Source: JAHRAH01 sp051009015 (lineage in GTDB: Bacteria > Pseudomonadota > Gammaproteobacteria > Tethybacterales > Persebacteraceae). Taken from it: a stretch of 7,975 bases of DNA. Both the position numbers and the translations under genes were made by a program. The notes beneath the pieces are model-generated. The model saw only the letters and a list, made by a program, of their open reading frames with translations. It was not told the DNA's origin and did no database searches. Location: positions 1-7,975 of the forward strand of contig JBPCWZ010000007.1 of NCBI GenBank assembly GCA_051009015.1, written 5' to 3'. Shown here piece after piece: positions 1 to 5,289 of this stretch; position 1 is the stretch's first letter, and each line of letters begins with the position of its first letter.

Positions 1-8
1 TGTGTCAT
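1..8 (-). CDS. gatA: Probable start of gatA (amidotransferase subunit A), cut by window edge
   Basis: An ATG on the minus strand at 8-6 follows the gatC stop by 14 bases. Only the first two codons (Met-Thr) and part of a third are inside the window. The assignment rests on context: gatC is usually followed directly by gatA, the amidase subunit that frees ammonia from glutamine for Glu-tRNA(Gln) and Asp-tRNA(Asn) transamidation. An AAGG stretch about 12 bases upstream is a weak ribosome-binding candidate. The protein itself cannot be recognised from so few codons. Confidence 0.4.
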
Positions 9-22
9 CGCCGCCGCTTGCC

Positions 23-319
23 TTACTCTATGACTTTGGGGACGGCAAACAAATCGCCGCGCCGCGCCGGGGCATTGGCGAGAAGTTTGTCCGCGCCAAA
101 GCCGGGCAGGGGGTTGTCTTCCCGGCAGCGCAAGCCGTTTTGCGCCTGCAAGCCGACATGCGCCATCGGGTCGTCATCATTGACATCGGCATCGCGAAGC
201 ACCGCCATCATTCGCACAATATCGCCAAGCGCCTTGGCGGCGGCGGCGCTCTCGCCCTCCGAAAGCGCCAGCCGCGTCATCCGCGCCAATCGCAAAATAT
301 CCCCCTCGCCAATGTCCAT
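23..319 (-). CDS. gatC: Asp-tRNA(Asn)/Glu-tRNA(Gln) amidotransferase subunit C
   Basis: This encodes the small GatC subunit of the GatCAB amidotransferase, which wraps around GatA and GatB and stabilises the complex that converts Glu-tRNA(Gln) and/or Asp-tRNA(Asn) to the correct aminoacyl-tRNA in the cytoplasm. The 98-residue product has the family pattern: an N-terminal helix with LRLARMTRLALSE, a central acidic DPMAH segment, an LR-RED region and the typical C-terminal end FAVPKVIE. The frame stays open upstream as far as an ATG at 412, but the family's N-terminus and length fit the ATG at 319. That start leaves a 40-base gap after ank1 instead of an overlap. No clear Shine-Dalgarno sequence precedes it. 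The divergence and length are ordinary for GatC. A gatA start follows 14 bases after the stop. The call is secure. Confidence 0.93.
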   Translation of the reverse strand: MDIGEGDILRLARMTRLALSEGESAAAAKALGDIVRMMAVLRDADVNDDDPMAHVGLQAQNGLRCREDNPLPGFGADKLLANAPARRGDLFAVPKVIE

Positions 320-359
320 CGTTGTGCTTTTATTTCGGCTTTTTGCCGGTTTGTTTGCC

Positions 360-1292
360 TTATTTTTTCGCGGCATCCCGCAGGGCAAGTGCGATATCGC
401 TGTCTTTGCCATGCCCTTCTATGGCTATCTGCAGTGCCGTAAAGCCCTCTTCCTCCTTTGCGTGAACATCCGCTCCCGCTTTGACAAGGGCGCGAGCAAT
501 TTCGGCGTTACCTCCAAATGCCGCAAAATGCAGGGGCGTAAAGCCCTCTTCTTCATCCGTTGCGTGAACATCCGCCCCCGTTTTGATAAGGGCAAGTGCA
601 ATTTCGGCGTGACCTTCTCCCATTGTTATCAAACCACCCCACCCCGTTTCGGTAATGGCGCGATTCGCTTCGGCAACGATGTGATTTATTTCGGGATGAC
701 CTGCAATTGCCGCAAAATGCAGGGGCGTAAGCCCCTCTTCATCCTTTGCGTTAAGATCCGCCCCCCCTTTAATAAGGGCGAGTGCGATCTCGGCTTGACC
801 AAGCCCTGCCGCAATATGCAAGGGGGCAAGACTTTCCACTTTTGCATCAACATCCGCCCTCGCCTTGATAAGGGCGAGAGCAATTTCGGTTTGACCTAAC
901 CATACTGCAAGATACAGGGGCGTCCCATCACCTTCTTCTTTTGCGTTGATATCCGCCCCCGCCTTGATAAGGGCATGTGCAACTTCGGCGTTACCCGCAA
1001 TTGCCGCAAGATGCAGGGGCGTCCCATCATCTTCTGCTTTTGCGTTGATATCCGCCCCCGCCTTGATAAGGGCATGTGCAACTTCGGCGTTACCCGAAAC
1101 TGCCGCAACATGCAAGGGCGTCGCATCCTTTTCCATTCTTGCGTCAACATCCGCCCCGCCGTCAAGCAGGCGTTGGACTTCGGCAACATCGCCGGCTTTC
1201 GCCGCATAATGCAAATTGGTCGGCGAATCGCCGCACCCGCCGATGGCGGCGGCGAAGAAAACAATGCACAAGGTGCGCAGGAAGTTAGCCAT
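360..1292 (-). CDS. Ankyrin-repeat lipoprotein (Ank1)
   Basis: This predicted 310-residue secreted ankyrin-repeat protein has no enzyme domain. Residues 1-20 form a lipoprotein signal peptide with a hydrophobic core and a lipobox ending IGGC, so Cys20 should be acylated. Gly at +2 gives no Asp inner-membrane retention signal. The rest is about nine ankyrin units of 33 residues, roughly at 24, 57, 90, 123, 155, 188, 218, 251 and 284. They carry the usual TPLHxAA helix and a GADINAK-type turn. Unit 4 is one residue short. Residues 203-226 are eroded and lose the consensus between two good half-repeats. The chosen ATG is the one directly before the signal peptide, with GGGGGA seven bases upstream; the frame is open to an ATG at 1316. 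Ank2 lies 86 bases upstream and is a paralogue. Ankyrin repeats bind proteins, and the partner here is unknown. A periplasmic or surface scaffold is inferred. Confidence 0.88.
   Translation of the reverse strand: MANFLRTLCIVFFAAAIGGCGDSPTNLHYAAKAGDVAEVQRLLDGGADVDARMEKDATPLHVAAVSGNAEVAHALIKAGADINAKAEDDGTPLHLAAIAGNAEVAHALIKAGADINAKEEGDGTPLYLAVWLGQTEIALALIKARADVDAKVESLAPLHIAAGLGQAEIALALIKGGADLNAKDEEGLTPLHFAAIAGHPEINHIVAEANRAITETGWGGLITMGEGHAEIALALIKTGADVHATDEEEGFTPLHFAAFGGNAEIARALVKAGADVHAKEEEGFTALQIAIEGHGKDSDIALALRDAAKK
363..1223 (-). repeat. Tandem ankyrin repeats in Ank1, about 99-base period
   Basis: The coding sequence is built from about nine consecutive units of roughly 99 bases, each encoding a 33-residue ankyrin motif. 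The plus-strand text shows the period directly, with recurring blocks such as TTGATAAGGGC, TTTCGGCGT and TGCAGGGGCGT. GTAAAGCCCTCTTC occurs at 439-452 and again at 538-551, exactly 99 bases apart. Most units also keep synonymous positions, which implies expansion by unit duplication. Confidence 0.9.
911..1096 (-). repeat. Near-identical 99-base direct repeat pair inside ank1
   Basis: Positions 911-997 and 1010-1096 match at 84 of 87 bases by direct comparison. Within them, 938-997 and 1037-1096 are identical over 60 bases, offset by exactly 99 bases. They encode consecutive ankyrin units with the same NAEVAHALIKAGADINAK core. Identity at silent positions indicates recent duplication or gene conversion of one unit, and the pair is a likely site of repeat-number change. 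Confidence 0.92.
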
Positions 1293-1305
1293 GGTATTGT
1301 CCCCC
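1293..1305 (-). promoter_or_regulatory. Ribosome-binding site of ank1
   Basis: GGGGGA on the minus strand followed by CAATACC (seven bases) precedes the ATG at 1292, at the same spacing as in ank2. It decides in favour of the signal-peptide start over the ATG 24 bases upstream. Confidence 0.55.
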
Positions 1306-1343
1306 GCTGCCCTCAAGTCAGCGGATTGCAGCCCGCCGTTGTC

Positions 1344-1349
1344 ATCTTA
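1344..1349 (-). promoter_or_regulatory. Weak -10-like site upstream of ank1
   Basis: TAAGAT on the minus strand lies 51 bases before the ank1 start, in sequence that resembles the region before ank2 (GGCTTTTGTAAGAT versus GGGTTTTGTGGTATCAT). It matches the -10 consensus at 4 of 6 positions. The -35 position holds ACAAAC, a poor match. It may be a decayed copy of the ank2 promoter carried along in the gene duplication, and ank1 may instead be read from the ank2 promoter. Confidence 0.2.
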
Positions 1350-1378
1350 CAAAAGCCGCCGCCGGTGTTTGTGTTGTC

Positions 1379-2230
1379 CTACTTTGCTTTGGCGTTTTGC
1401 AGGGCTTGCACGATATCGCTTTTTTCACTGTGCTCGTTTATTGCCGAATCCAGAGGCGTCAGGCCGAAGAGGTCTTTTGCGTTGATATTCGCCCCCGCTT
1501 CAATAAGGGCGATCGCGGTTTCTACTTGATCTTCAACCGCCGCAACATGCAAAGGCGTCGCGTCATTTTTGCCTTTTGCGTTGATGTCCGCCCCCCCCTT
1601 GACAAGGGCGATCGCGGCTTTGGCGTTGCCATGAAACACCGCAAGATAAAGGGGCGTCTCGCCGCTTCCGTTTTTTTCCTCAATATATGCGCCCGCTTTG
1701 GCAAGGGCGAGCGCGGTTTCAGCCTGGCCTTCAAATGCTGCGATGTGCAATGCCGTCGAGCCGTTGCTGTCTTTTGTGTCAACAGGCACTCCCTCTTTGA
1801 CAAAGCTGAGGACAATTTCGGTCTTACCTTCCGCCGCCGCCCAATGCAAAGGCAATCTGCCGTCGTTGTTTATGGCGTTAAGATCCGACCCTGTCGCCGC
1901 CCTTGCTTTGATGAGGGCGAGCGCGGTTTCGGTGTGGCCGTTCGCTATCGCATAATCCGTCAGCGACTGCCCGAAGATATCTTCCACTTCCATATCAGCC
2001 CCCGCGCCGATGAGGATGACGGCAATTTCGGGTTTGCCTTCGTCCAGCGCCCGGTGCAAGGGCGTGTGACCGGTGAGGTCTGTGGCATTGACATTCGCCC
2101 CGCGGTCAAGCAGGTTTTTGACTTCGTTGGCATTGCCGTCGCTCACCGCATCGTGCAGGTCCGACGAGAGGCACCCGCCGGCAACGGCGGCGAAGAAAAC
2201 GATGCACAGGGCACGCAGAAAGTTAGCCAT
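1379..2230 (-). CDS. Ankyrin-repeat lipoprotein (Ank2)
   Basis: This 283-residue paralogue of Ank1 has an almost identical signal peptide (MANFLRALCIVFFAA) ending AGGC. Cys20 is the predicted lipid anchor; Ala at -3 makes the lipobox slightly weaker than in Ank1. Leu follows the cysteine, so outer-membrane sorting is expected. Eight ankyrin units start near residues 23, 55, 88, 125, 158, 191, 224 and 257. Unit 3 carries a four-residue insertion (ATGS) before its turn. The C-terminal cap contains KSDIVQAL, like KDSDIALAL in Ank1. The start is set by the signal peptide and by GGGAGA seven bases upstream; the frame stays open to an ATG at 2308, but that start would place 26 extra residues before the signal peptide. 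It follows priA by 111 bases and has its own promoter. The repeats have diverged more than in Ank1. Function and ligand are unknown; protein binding in the periplasm or at the surface is inferred. Confidence 0.88.
   Translation of the reverse strand: MANFLRALCIVFFAAVAGGCLSSDLHDAVSDGNANEVKNLLDRGANVNATDLTGHTPLHRALDEGKPEIAVILIGAGADMEVEDIFGQSLTDYAIANGHTETALALIKARAATGSDLNAINNDGRLPLHWAAAEGKTEIVLSFVKEGVPVDTKDSNGSTALHIAAFEGQAETALALAKAGAYIEEKNGSGETPLYLAVFHGNAKAAIALVKGGADINAKGKNDATPLHVAAVEDQVETAIALIEAGANINAKDLFGLTPLDSAINEHSEKSDIVQALQNAKAK
1382..2164 (-). repeat. Tandem ankyrin repeats in Ank2, about 99-base period
   Basis: Eight consecutive ankyrin units span this part of the gene, mostly 33 codons each; one has 37 because of a four-codon insertion. 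DNA identity between neighbouring units is clearly lower than in ank1, with consensus positions kept but silent positions scattered. This suggests the array is older or has not been homogenised recently. Confidence 0.85.
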
Positions 2231-2243
2231 GGTTTTATCTCCC
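2231..2243 (-). promoter_or_regulatory. Ribosome-binding site of ank2
   Basis: GGGAGA on the minus strand at 2243-2238, followed by the seven bases TAAAACC, precedes the ATG at 2230. This supports the start at the signal peptide over the upstream in-frame ATG at 2308. The neighbouring priA, dsb-like, lysE and gatC genes lack such a site. Confidence 0.6.
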
Positions 2244-2279
2244 ATTGTTGTCAGGTCCGGCAAGTTGCCGTTCGCCGCT

Positions 2280-2308
2280 ATGATACCACAAAACCCGCCT
2301 TTTCGCAA
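2280..2308 (-). promoter_or_regulatory. Putative sigma-70-type promoter for ank2 (and possibly ank1-gatCA)
   Basis: On the minus strand TTGCGA (2308-2303) and TATCAT (2285-2280) are separated by exactly 17 bases. They match the -35 consensus at 4 of 6 and the -10 consensus at 5 of 6 positions. Transcription would begin near 2273, giving a leader of about 43 bases with the GGGAGA ribosome-binding site. The site lies in the 111-base gap after priA. It was found by inspection only. Confidence 0.5.
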
Positions 2309-2341
2309 ACGGATGTTTGGCGCGGCGGCAAATAGCGGAAG

Positions 2342-4534
2342 TCAAACCGCCGCCGGGTCAATGTCCATCCGCCATCGGGTTGTTGTTTTCGGCAGGCGGG
2401 GGAGCCATTGGGTTATGAATGTGTGCAGGTCGGCGCGGTTGGGGGAGGAGGTTAGCAACTGCGCCTGATAGCGCCCCGCTACTTTGGCGCGAAGCGACGG
2501 CACCGGCGAAAAGATGGATACCGCCGCCGGTTTTTGCCCTTGCGCCGGAGTTTGCCTTATAACCTCCCGCGCCAATGTCGCCGCTGTTGTCAAAAAAGCA
2601 TAAAGCGCCTTTTCGCTTGCGGCATTTGCGCGCAGCAGGGCGAGATGCCAAAAAGGCGGCAGGTTTGCCCGGCGGCGCTCGTCCAATAACAACTGCCAGC
2701 AGCCGTCAATGTCGTCTTTTAGCAGCAGCCGGTAAAAAGGATGCCGAGGATGGGCGGTTTGGACAAGCACTCTGCACCCTTGCGGGTTGCGCGTTCCCCT
2801 GCCGATAACTTGCGAAAGCATCGCCAACAAGCGTTCGCGGGCGCGGAAGTCGGGCGCAAACAAACCGCCGTCCGCGCCCAAAATGCCTATCAATGACAAG
2901 TGCGGGAAGTTATGCCCTTTGGCGATGATTTGCGTGCCGACAAGCAACTCGCGCCGCCCGCTTGTTGCGGCTGCCGCTTCGGCATCAAACGCTTTTGCAT
3001 CACTGTCCAACCTTGCGACTTCCGCAGTTGGAAAGCGCCGCCGCAGTGCTTCTTCCACCCGCTCGGTTCCGGCGCCCAGAGTTGTCAATGCCCCGCCGCA
3101 GTGTGCGCATTTGACATCCATCGGCATTGCAAAGCCGCACCAATGACAAAGCAACCGCCGCCGTCTTTTGTGCGCCGTCAAATTCACCGCACACCGCCCG
3201 CACTGCACTGCGTTTTGGCAGTTGCGGCAAACCGCCACCGGCGCATAACCGCGGCGGTTGATAAACAACAAAGATTGTTTTTTGGCGCGATGGCATTCGC
3301 CGACTGCGGCAAGCATTTCGGCGGCGATGCCGTTATACATCGCGCTTTGGCTTTCGTCTATCAATGTCGTTTTTGGCTGGCTATGCAACCTTTGGCGCAA
3401 GCGCAAAAGGCGGTATTTGCCGCGTTTGGCATTGTGATAACTTTCCAAGGAAGGAGTCGCCGATGCCGCCAGATGGGGGATATTTTCCGCCTTCGCCCGC
3501 CACACGGCGACATCGCGGGCGGAAAAGCCAAACCCGTCCTGTTGTTTGTAAGAATCATCATGTTCTTCATCAACGACAATAAGCCCCAGCCGCGGCATTG
3601 GCGTAAAAACCGCCGACCTCGTGCCCAGCACAATATCGGCATCGCCGCGGGCGGCGGATAGCCATCGTGCCGCCCTTTCGCCGTCCGGCAATGCGCTGTG
3701 CAAAACACAAACTTTCAGATGCGGCATTCGCGCAATAGCAAGTTGCGCCATTTGCGGAGTCAGCCCGATTTCCGGCGCGAGGATGAGCGATTGTTTGTTA
3801 TCGGCGGCGATTCGTTCGGCAAGGCGCAGGTATATTTCCGTTTTGCCGCTGCCGGTCGCGCCGAGTAATAAGTGGGCGGCAAAACCGCCGTCAGTTTTTA
3901 TCTCCCGCAGCGCGCTTTGTTGTTCGTTTGTCAGTTGCGGCGGCGGGGCGGCTTTTGGCGGCGGCGTTTTGTTGTTGCCGTTATCAACAAACACGCGGCA
4001 AAGATATCCTTCGTCAATAAGCCGTTTTAATTCGGCATTTGGCGTTATGATTTTTTCCCCGCCCGTTTTTGCCGTTATCTTTTCGGCGATTTGCGCGGCG
4101 GTTAATATGTCGCCATTGGCAAGCACATCCAAAACCTGCCGCGTTCTTTTGCGCGAAGGCAATGGCGGCTTTGGCGGCGGCGATGCAAGTTGATAGGCAA
4201 ACGGCGGCGCATAAACACTCAACCGGCGAAACATTACCGGCAAAACTGCCGCAGCCGCCGCGCCGATGGGGCAGTGATAATACTGCGCGCAAAATTTTAT
4301 CAGCCGCAAAGTCGCGGGCGGCAACTTCGGCATATCATCCGGCACTTTCGTCAATGGCAGCAAATAAGGAGCGGCGGAAGTTTTGTTTGCCGCCATAACA
4401 ATGCCCGCCGCTTGTTTGTTGCCGAGCGGGGCTATCACGCGCCTGCCTATCAGGTCAATGTCATTCGCACCGGGCGGGGCGGCATAATCAAAAGTTTGCC
4501 GCGCGCCGATGTTGAAAGCAACGGCGACAACCAT
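2342..4534 (-). CDS. priA: Primosomal protein N' (replication restart helicase PriA)
   Basis: PriA is a cytoplasmic superfamily 2, 3'-5' DNA helicase. It recognises stalled forks and D-loops and starts primosome assembly so that DnaB can be reloaded. The 730-residue product is close to the E. coli length. Residues 1-110 form the DNA-binding part with a typical FDY start. Walker A GATGSGKT is at 225-232, the DEEH box at 322-325 and SATPS at 358-362. Eight zinc-binding cysteines lie in pairs at 436/439, 445/448, 463/466 and 476/479. Motif V GTQIIAKGHNFP is at 533-544. The C-terminal domain ends with SPVPSLRAKVAGRYQ and WRMDIDP. Motif VI reads QVIGRGTR where the usual form is QVAGRAGR; both arginines remain. 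The ATG start is ten bases after the upstream dsb-like stop, behind a run of seven T and with no Shine-Dalgarno, so read-through or coupling is likely. Confidence 0.97.
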   Translation of the reverse strand: MVVAVAFNIGARQTFDYAAPPGANDIDLIGRRVIAPLGNKQAAGIVMAANKTSAAPYLLPLTKVPDDMPKLPPATLRLIKFCAQYYHCPIGAAAAAVLPVMFRRLSVYAPPFAYQLASPPPKPPLPSRKRTRQVLDVLANGDILTAAQIAEKITAKTGGEKIITPNAELKRLIDEGYLCRVFVDNGNNKTPPPKAAPPPQLTNEQQSALREIKTDGGFAAHLLLGATGSGKTEIYLRLAERIAADNKQSLILAPEIGLTPQMAQLAIARMPHLKVCVLHSALPDGERAARWLSAARGDADIVLGTRSAVFTPMPRLGLIVVDEEHDDSYKQQDGFGFSARDVAVWRAKAENIPHLAASATPSLESYHNAKRGKYRLLRLRQRLHSQPKTTLIDESQSAMYNGIAAEMLAAVGECHRAKKQSLLFINRRGYAPVAVCRNCQNAVQCGRCAVNLTAHKRRRRLLCHWCGFAMPMDVKCAHCGGALTTLGAGTERVEEALRRRFPTAEVARLDSDAKAFDAEAAAATSGRRELLVGTQIIAKGHNFPHLSLIGILGADGGLFAPDFRARERLLAMLSQVIGRGTRNPQGCRVLVQTAHPRHPFYRLLLKDDIDGCWQLLLDERRRANLPPFWHLALLRANAASEKALYAFLTTAATLAREVIRQTPAQGQKPAAVSIFSPVPSLRAKVAGRYQAQLLTSSPNRADLHTFITQWLPRLPKTTTRWRMDIDPAAV

Positions 4535-4544
4535 TGCAAAAAAA

Positions 4545-5246
4545 TTATTCGCGTATCAGGCGAAGGAATTGTTCTTCGCGCAACGCGCCAGGAATATAGC
4601 GCCCGTTGATGATAAAAGCCGGCGTCCCCTGCACGCCGAGCAGATTGGCAACCGCAAAGTTGCTTTTCAGTATTTCACTTATTTCCCCGGCATCGGCATC
4701 CAACCCTTCGCCGAGCAGCGCGATATCATCGTCCGTTTTCGGCGGCGGGGCGCGCATCAAAAAGCGGTGATATTGTTCATATTTTCCCTGCCGCCACGCA
4801 GCGAGGGCGGCTTTTGCCATTTCCCGGGAAGTATCGCCCAGCACCGGCAACTCCACAACTTTGATTTGCACTTCGCCGCGCGCGGCGGCGGCGTCCAGAT
4901 ACGAAAACACGCGGCGGCAATAGCCGCATTGATAATCGGAAAACTCATAAACGGTAATATCGCCATCGCCATAAACCGGCAGCCGCCCGTCTTTGTCCAA
5001 TGCCATCACGACTTCGGCGACCAATCTCTCGCGCACGGCTTCGTTCAATCGCGCCAGCGATTCAAGTTTTTGCCGTTCGGCGGCGTCTTCGCTCAGCGGC
5101 GCGCCGCCGCCTTTGCCGAAAGCATCAAACAAACGATTGACAGCGGCATCTTCGCCATCCGCGCCATCGGCAAAAGCCCCGCCACTTCCGGCAACAACCA
5201 TCGCCAAAAAGATAACCGCCGCCACCATTGCCCGCCGTCTTTGCAT
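4545..5246 (-). CDS. Periplasmic DsbA/DsbC-like thiol-disulfide oxidoreductase
   Basis: This encodes a 233-residue exported thioredoxin-fold protein. Residues 1-27 look like a Sec signal peptide: MQRRR followed by a hydrophobic stretch and a cleavage region near AFA. A helical region of about 65 residues follows, then the catalytic strand with FSDYQCGYC (Cys107 and Cys110). The cis-proline loop GVQGTPAFII has Pro209. The order (N-terminal extension, DYxCxYC, helical insert, GTPAF, IPGA end) fits the single-domain DsbA-family proteins common in proteobacteria. The CGYC dipeptide is the one found in DsbC/DsbG isomerases, so oxidase versus isomerase or reductase activity is open. The frame stays open to 5660, but that part is antisense to the lysE-like gene. 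The ATG at 5246 gives a proper signal peptide; an ATG at 5228 is an alternative. It heads the block with priA. Confidence 0.88.
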   Translation of the reverse strand: MQRRRAMVAAVIFLAMVVAGSGGAFADGADGEDAAVNRLFDAFGKGGGAPLSEDAAERQKLESLARLNEAVRERLVAEVVMALDKDGRLPVYGDGDITVYEFSDYQCGYCRRVFSYLDAAAARGEVQIKVVELPVLGDTSREMAKAALAAWRQGKYEQYHRFLMRAPPPKTDDDIALLGEGLDADAGEISEILKSNFAVANLLGVQGTPAFIINGRYIPGALREEQFLRLIRE

Positions 5247-5252
5247 GGCTGC

Positions 5253-5258
5253 ATTATA
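5253..5258 (-). promoter_or_regulatory. -10 element for the dsb-like gene; predicted leaderless start
   Basis: TATAAT on the minus strand is a perfect -10 hexamer. Six bases separate it from the A of the ATG at 5246, so the normal start point would be the start codon itself. The -35 position (5281-5276, ATTCTA) is a poor match. There is no usable Shine-Dalgarno, which agrees with a leaderless mRNA. It was found by inspection only. Confidence 0.45.
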
Positions 5259-5275
5259 CTCCGCGGCGGGCGGGT

Positions 5276-5281
5276 TAGAAT
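5276..5281 (+). promoter_or_regulatory. -10 element for the lysE-like gene; predicted leaderless or near-leaderless start
   Basis: TAGAAT on the plus strand matches the -10 consensus at 5 of 6 positions and is preceded by TT. Eight bases separate it from the A of the ATG at 5290. The -35 position (5253-5258) holds ATTATA, a poor match, and is the complement of the opposing gene's -10. No Shine-Dalgarno lies between this element and the start codon. Confidence 0.4.
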
Positions 5282-5289
5282 CGGTTTTT

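Noticed and set aside
341..354. Small hairpin between ank1 and gatC as a terminator
   Set aside because: The stem is only four base pairs and no T tract follows on the minus strand, so it was not annotated.
320..376. Longer gatC starting at ATG 376 or 412
   Set aside because: These starts would overlap the end of ank1 and add a basic tail absent from GatC proteins. The ATG at 319 gives the usual length and N-terminus.
18..899. Long plus-strand open frame (293 codons) with a repeating DKG-NFGVT pattern, antisense to ank1
   Set aside because: It is the shadow of the 99-base ankyrin repeats: because the period is a multiple of three, absence of stops in one unit is copied to all units on the other strand. 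It has no credible ribosome site or domain, while the sense frame has a signal peptide and clear ankyrin repeats.
1397..2335. Plus-strand open frame of 312 codons antisense to ank2
   Set aside because: Same explanation as for ank1: repeat periodicity keeps the opposite frame open. It also runs through the ank2 promoter and start region, and its product resembles no known protein.
2311..2341. GC-rich near-palindrome after the priA stop as a terminator
   Set aside because: The possible stem has a central mismatch and no following T run. It overlaps only generic GC-rich sequence.
2900..3661. Plus-strand open frame of 253 codons inside priA
   Set aside because: It lies wholly antisense to the zinc and helicase region of PriA, whose motifs are all intact. 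Long antisense frames are common in GC-rich coding DNA.
4560..4579. Inverted repeat near the end of the dsb-like gene followed by a T run, possible terminator
   Set aside because: GCGAAGAA/TTCCTTCGC pairs with a bulge, but the stem is inside the coding region and about 15 bases from the seven-T run at 4544-4538. The T run directly precedes the priA start, so termination here is unlikely.
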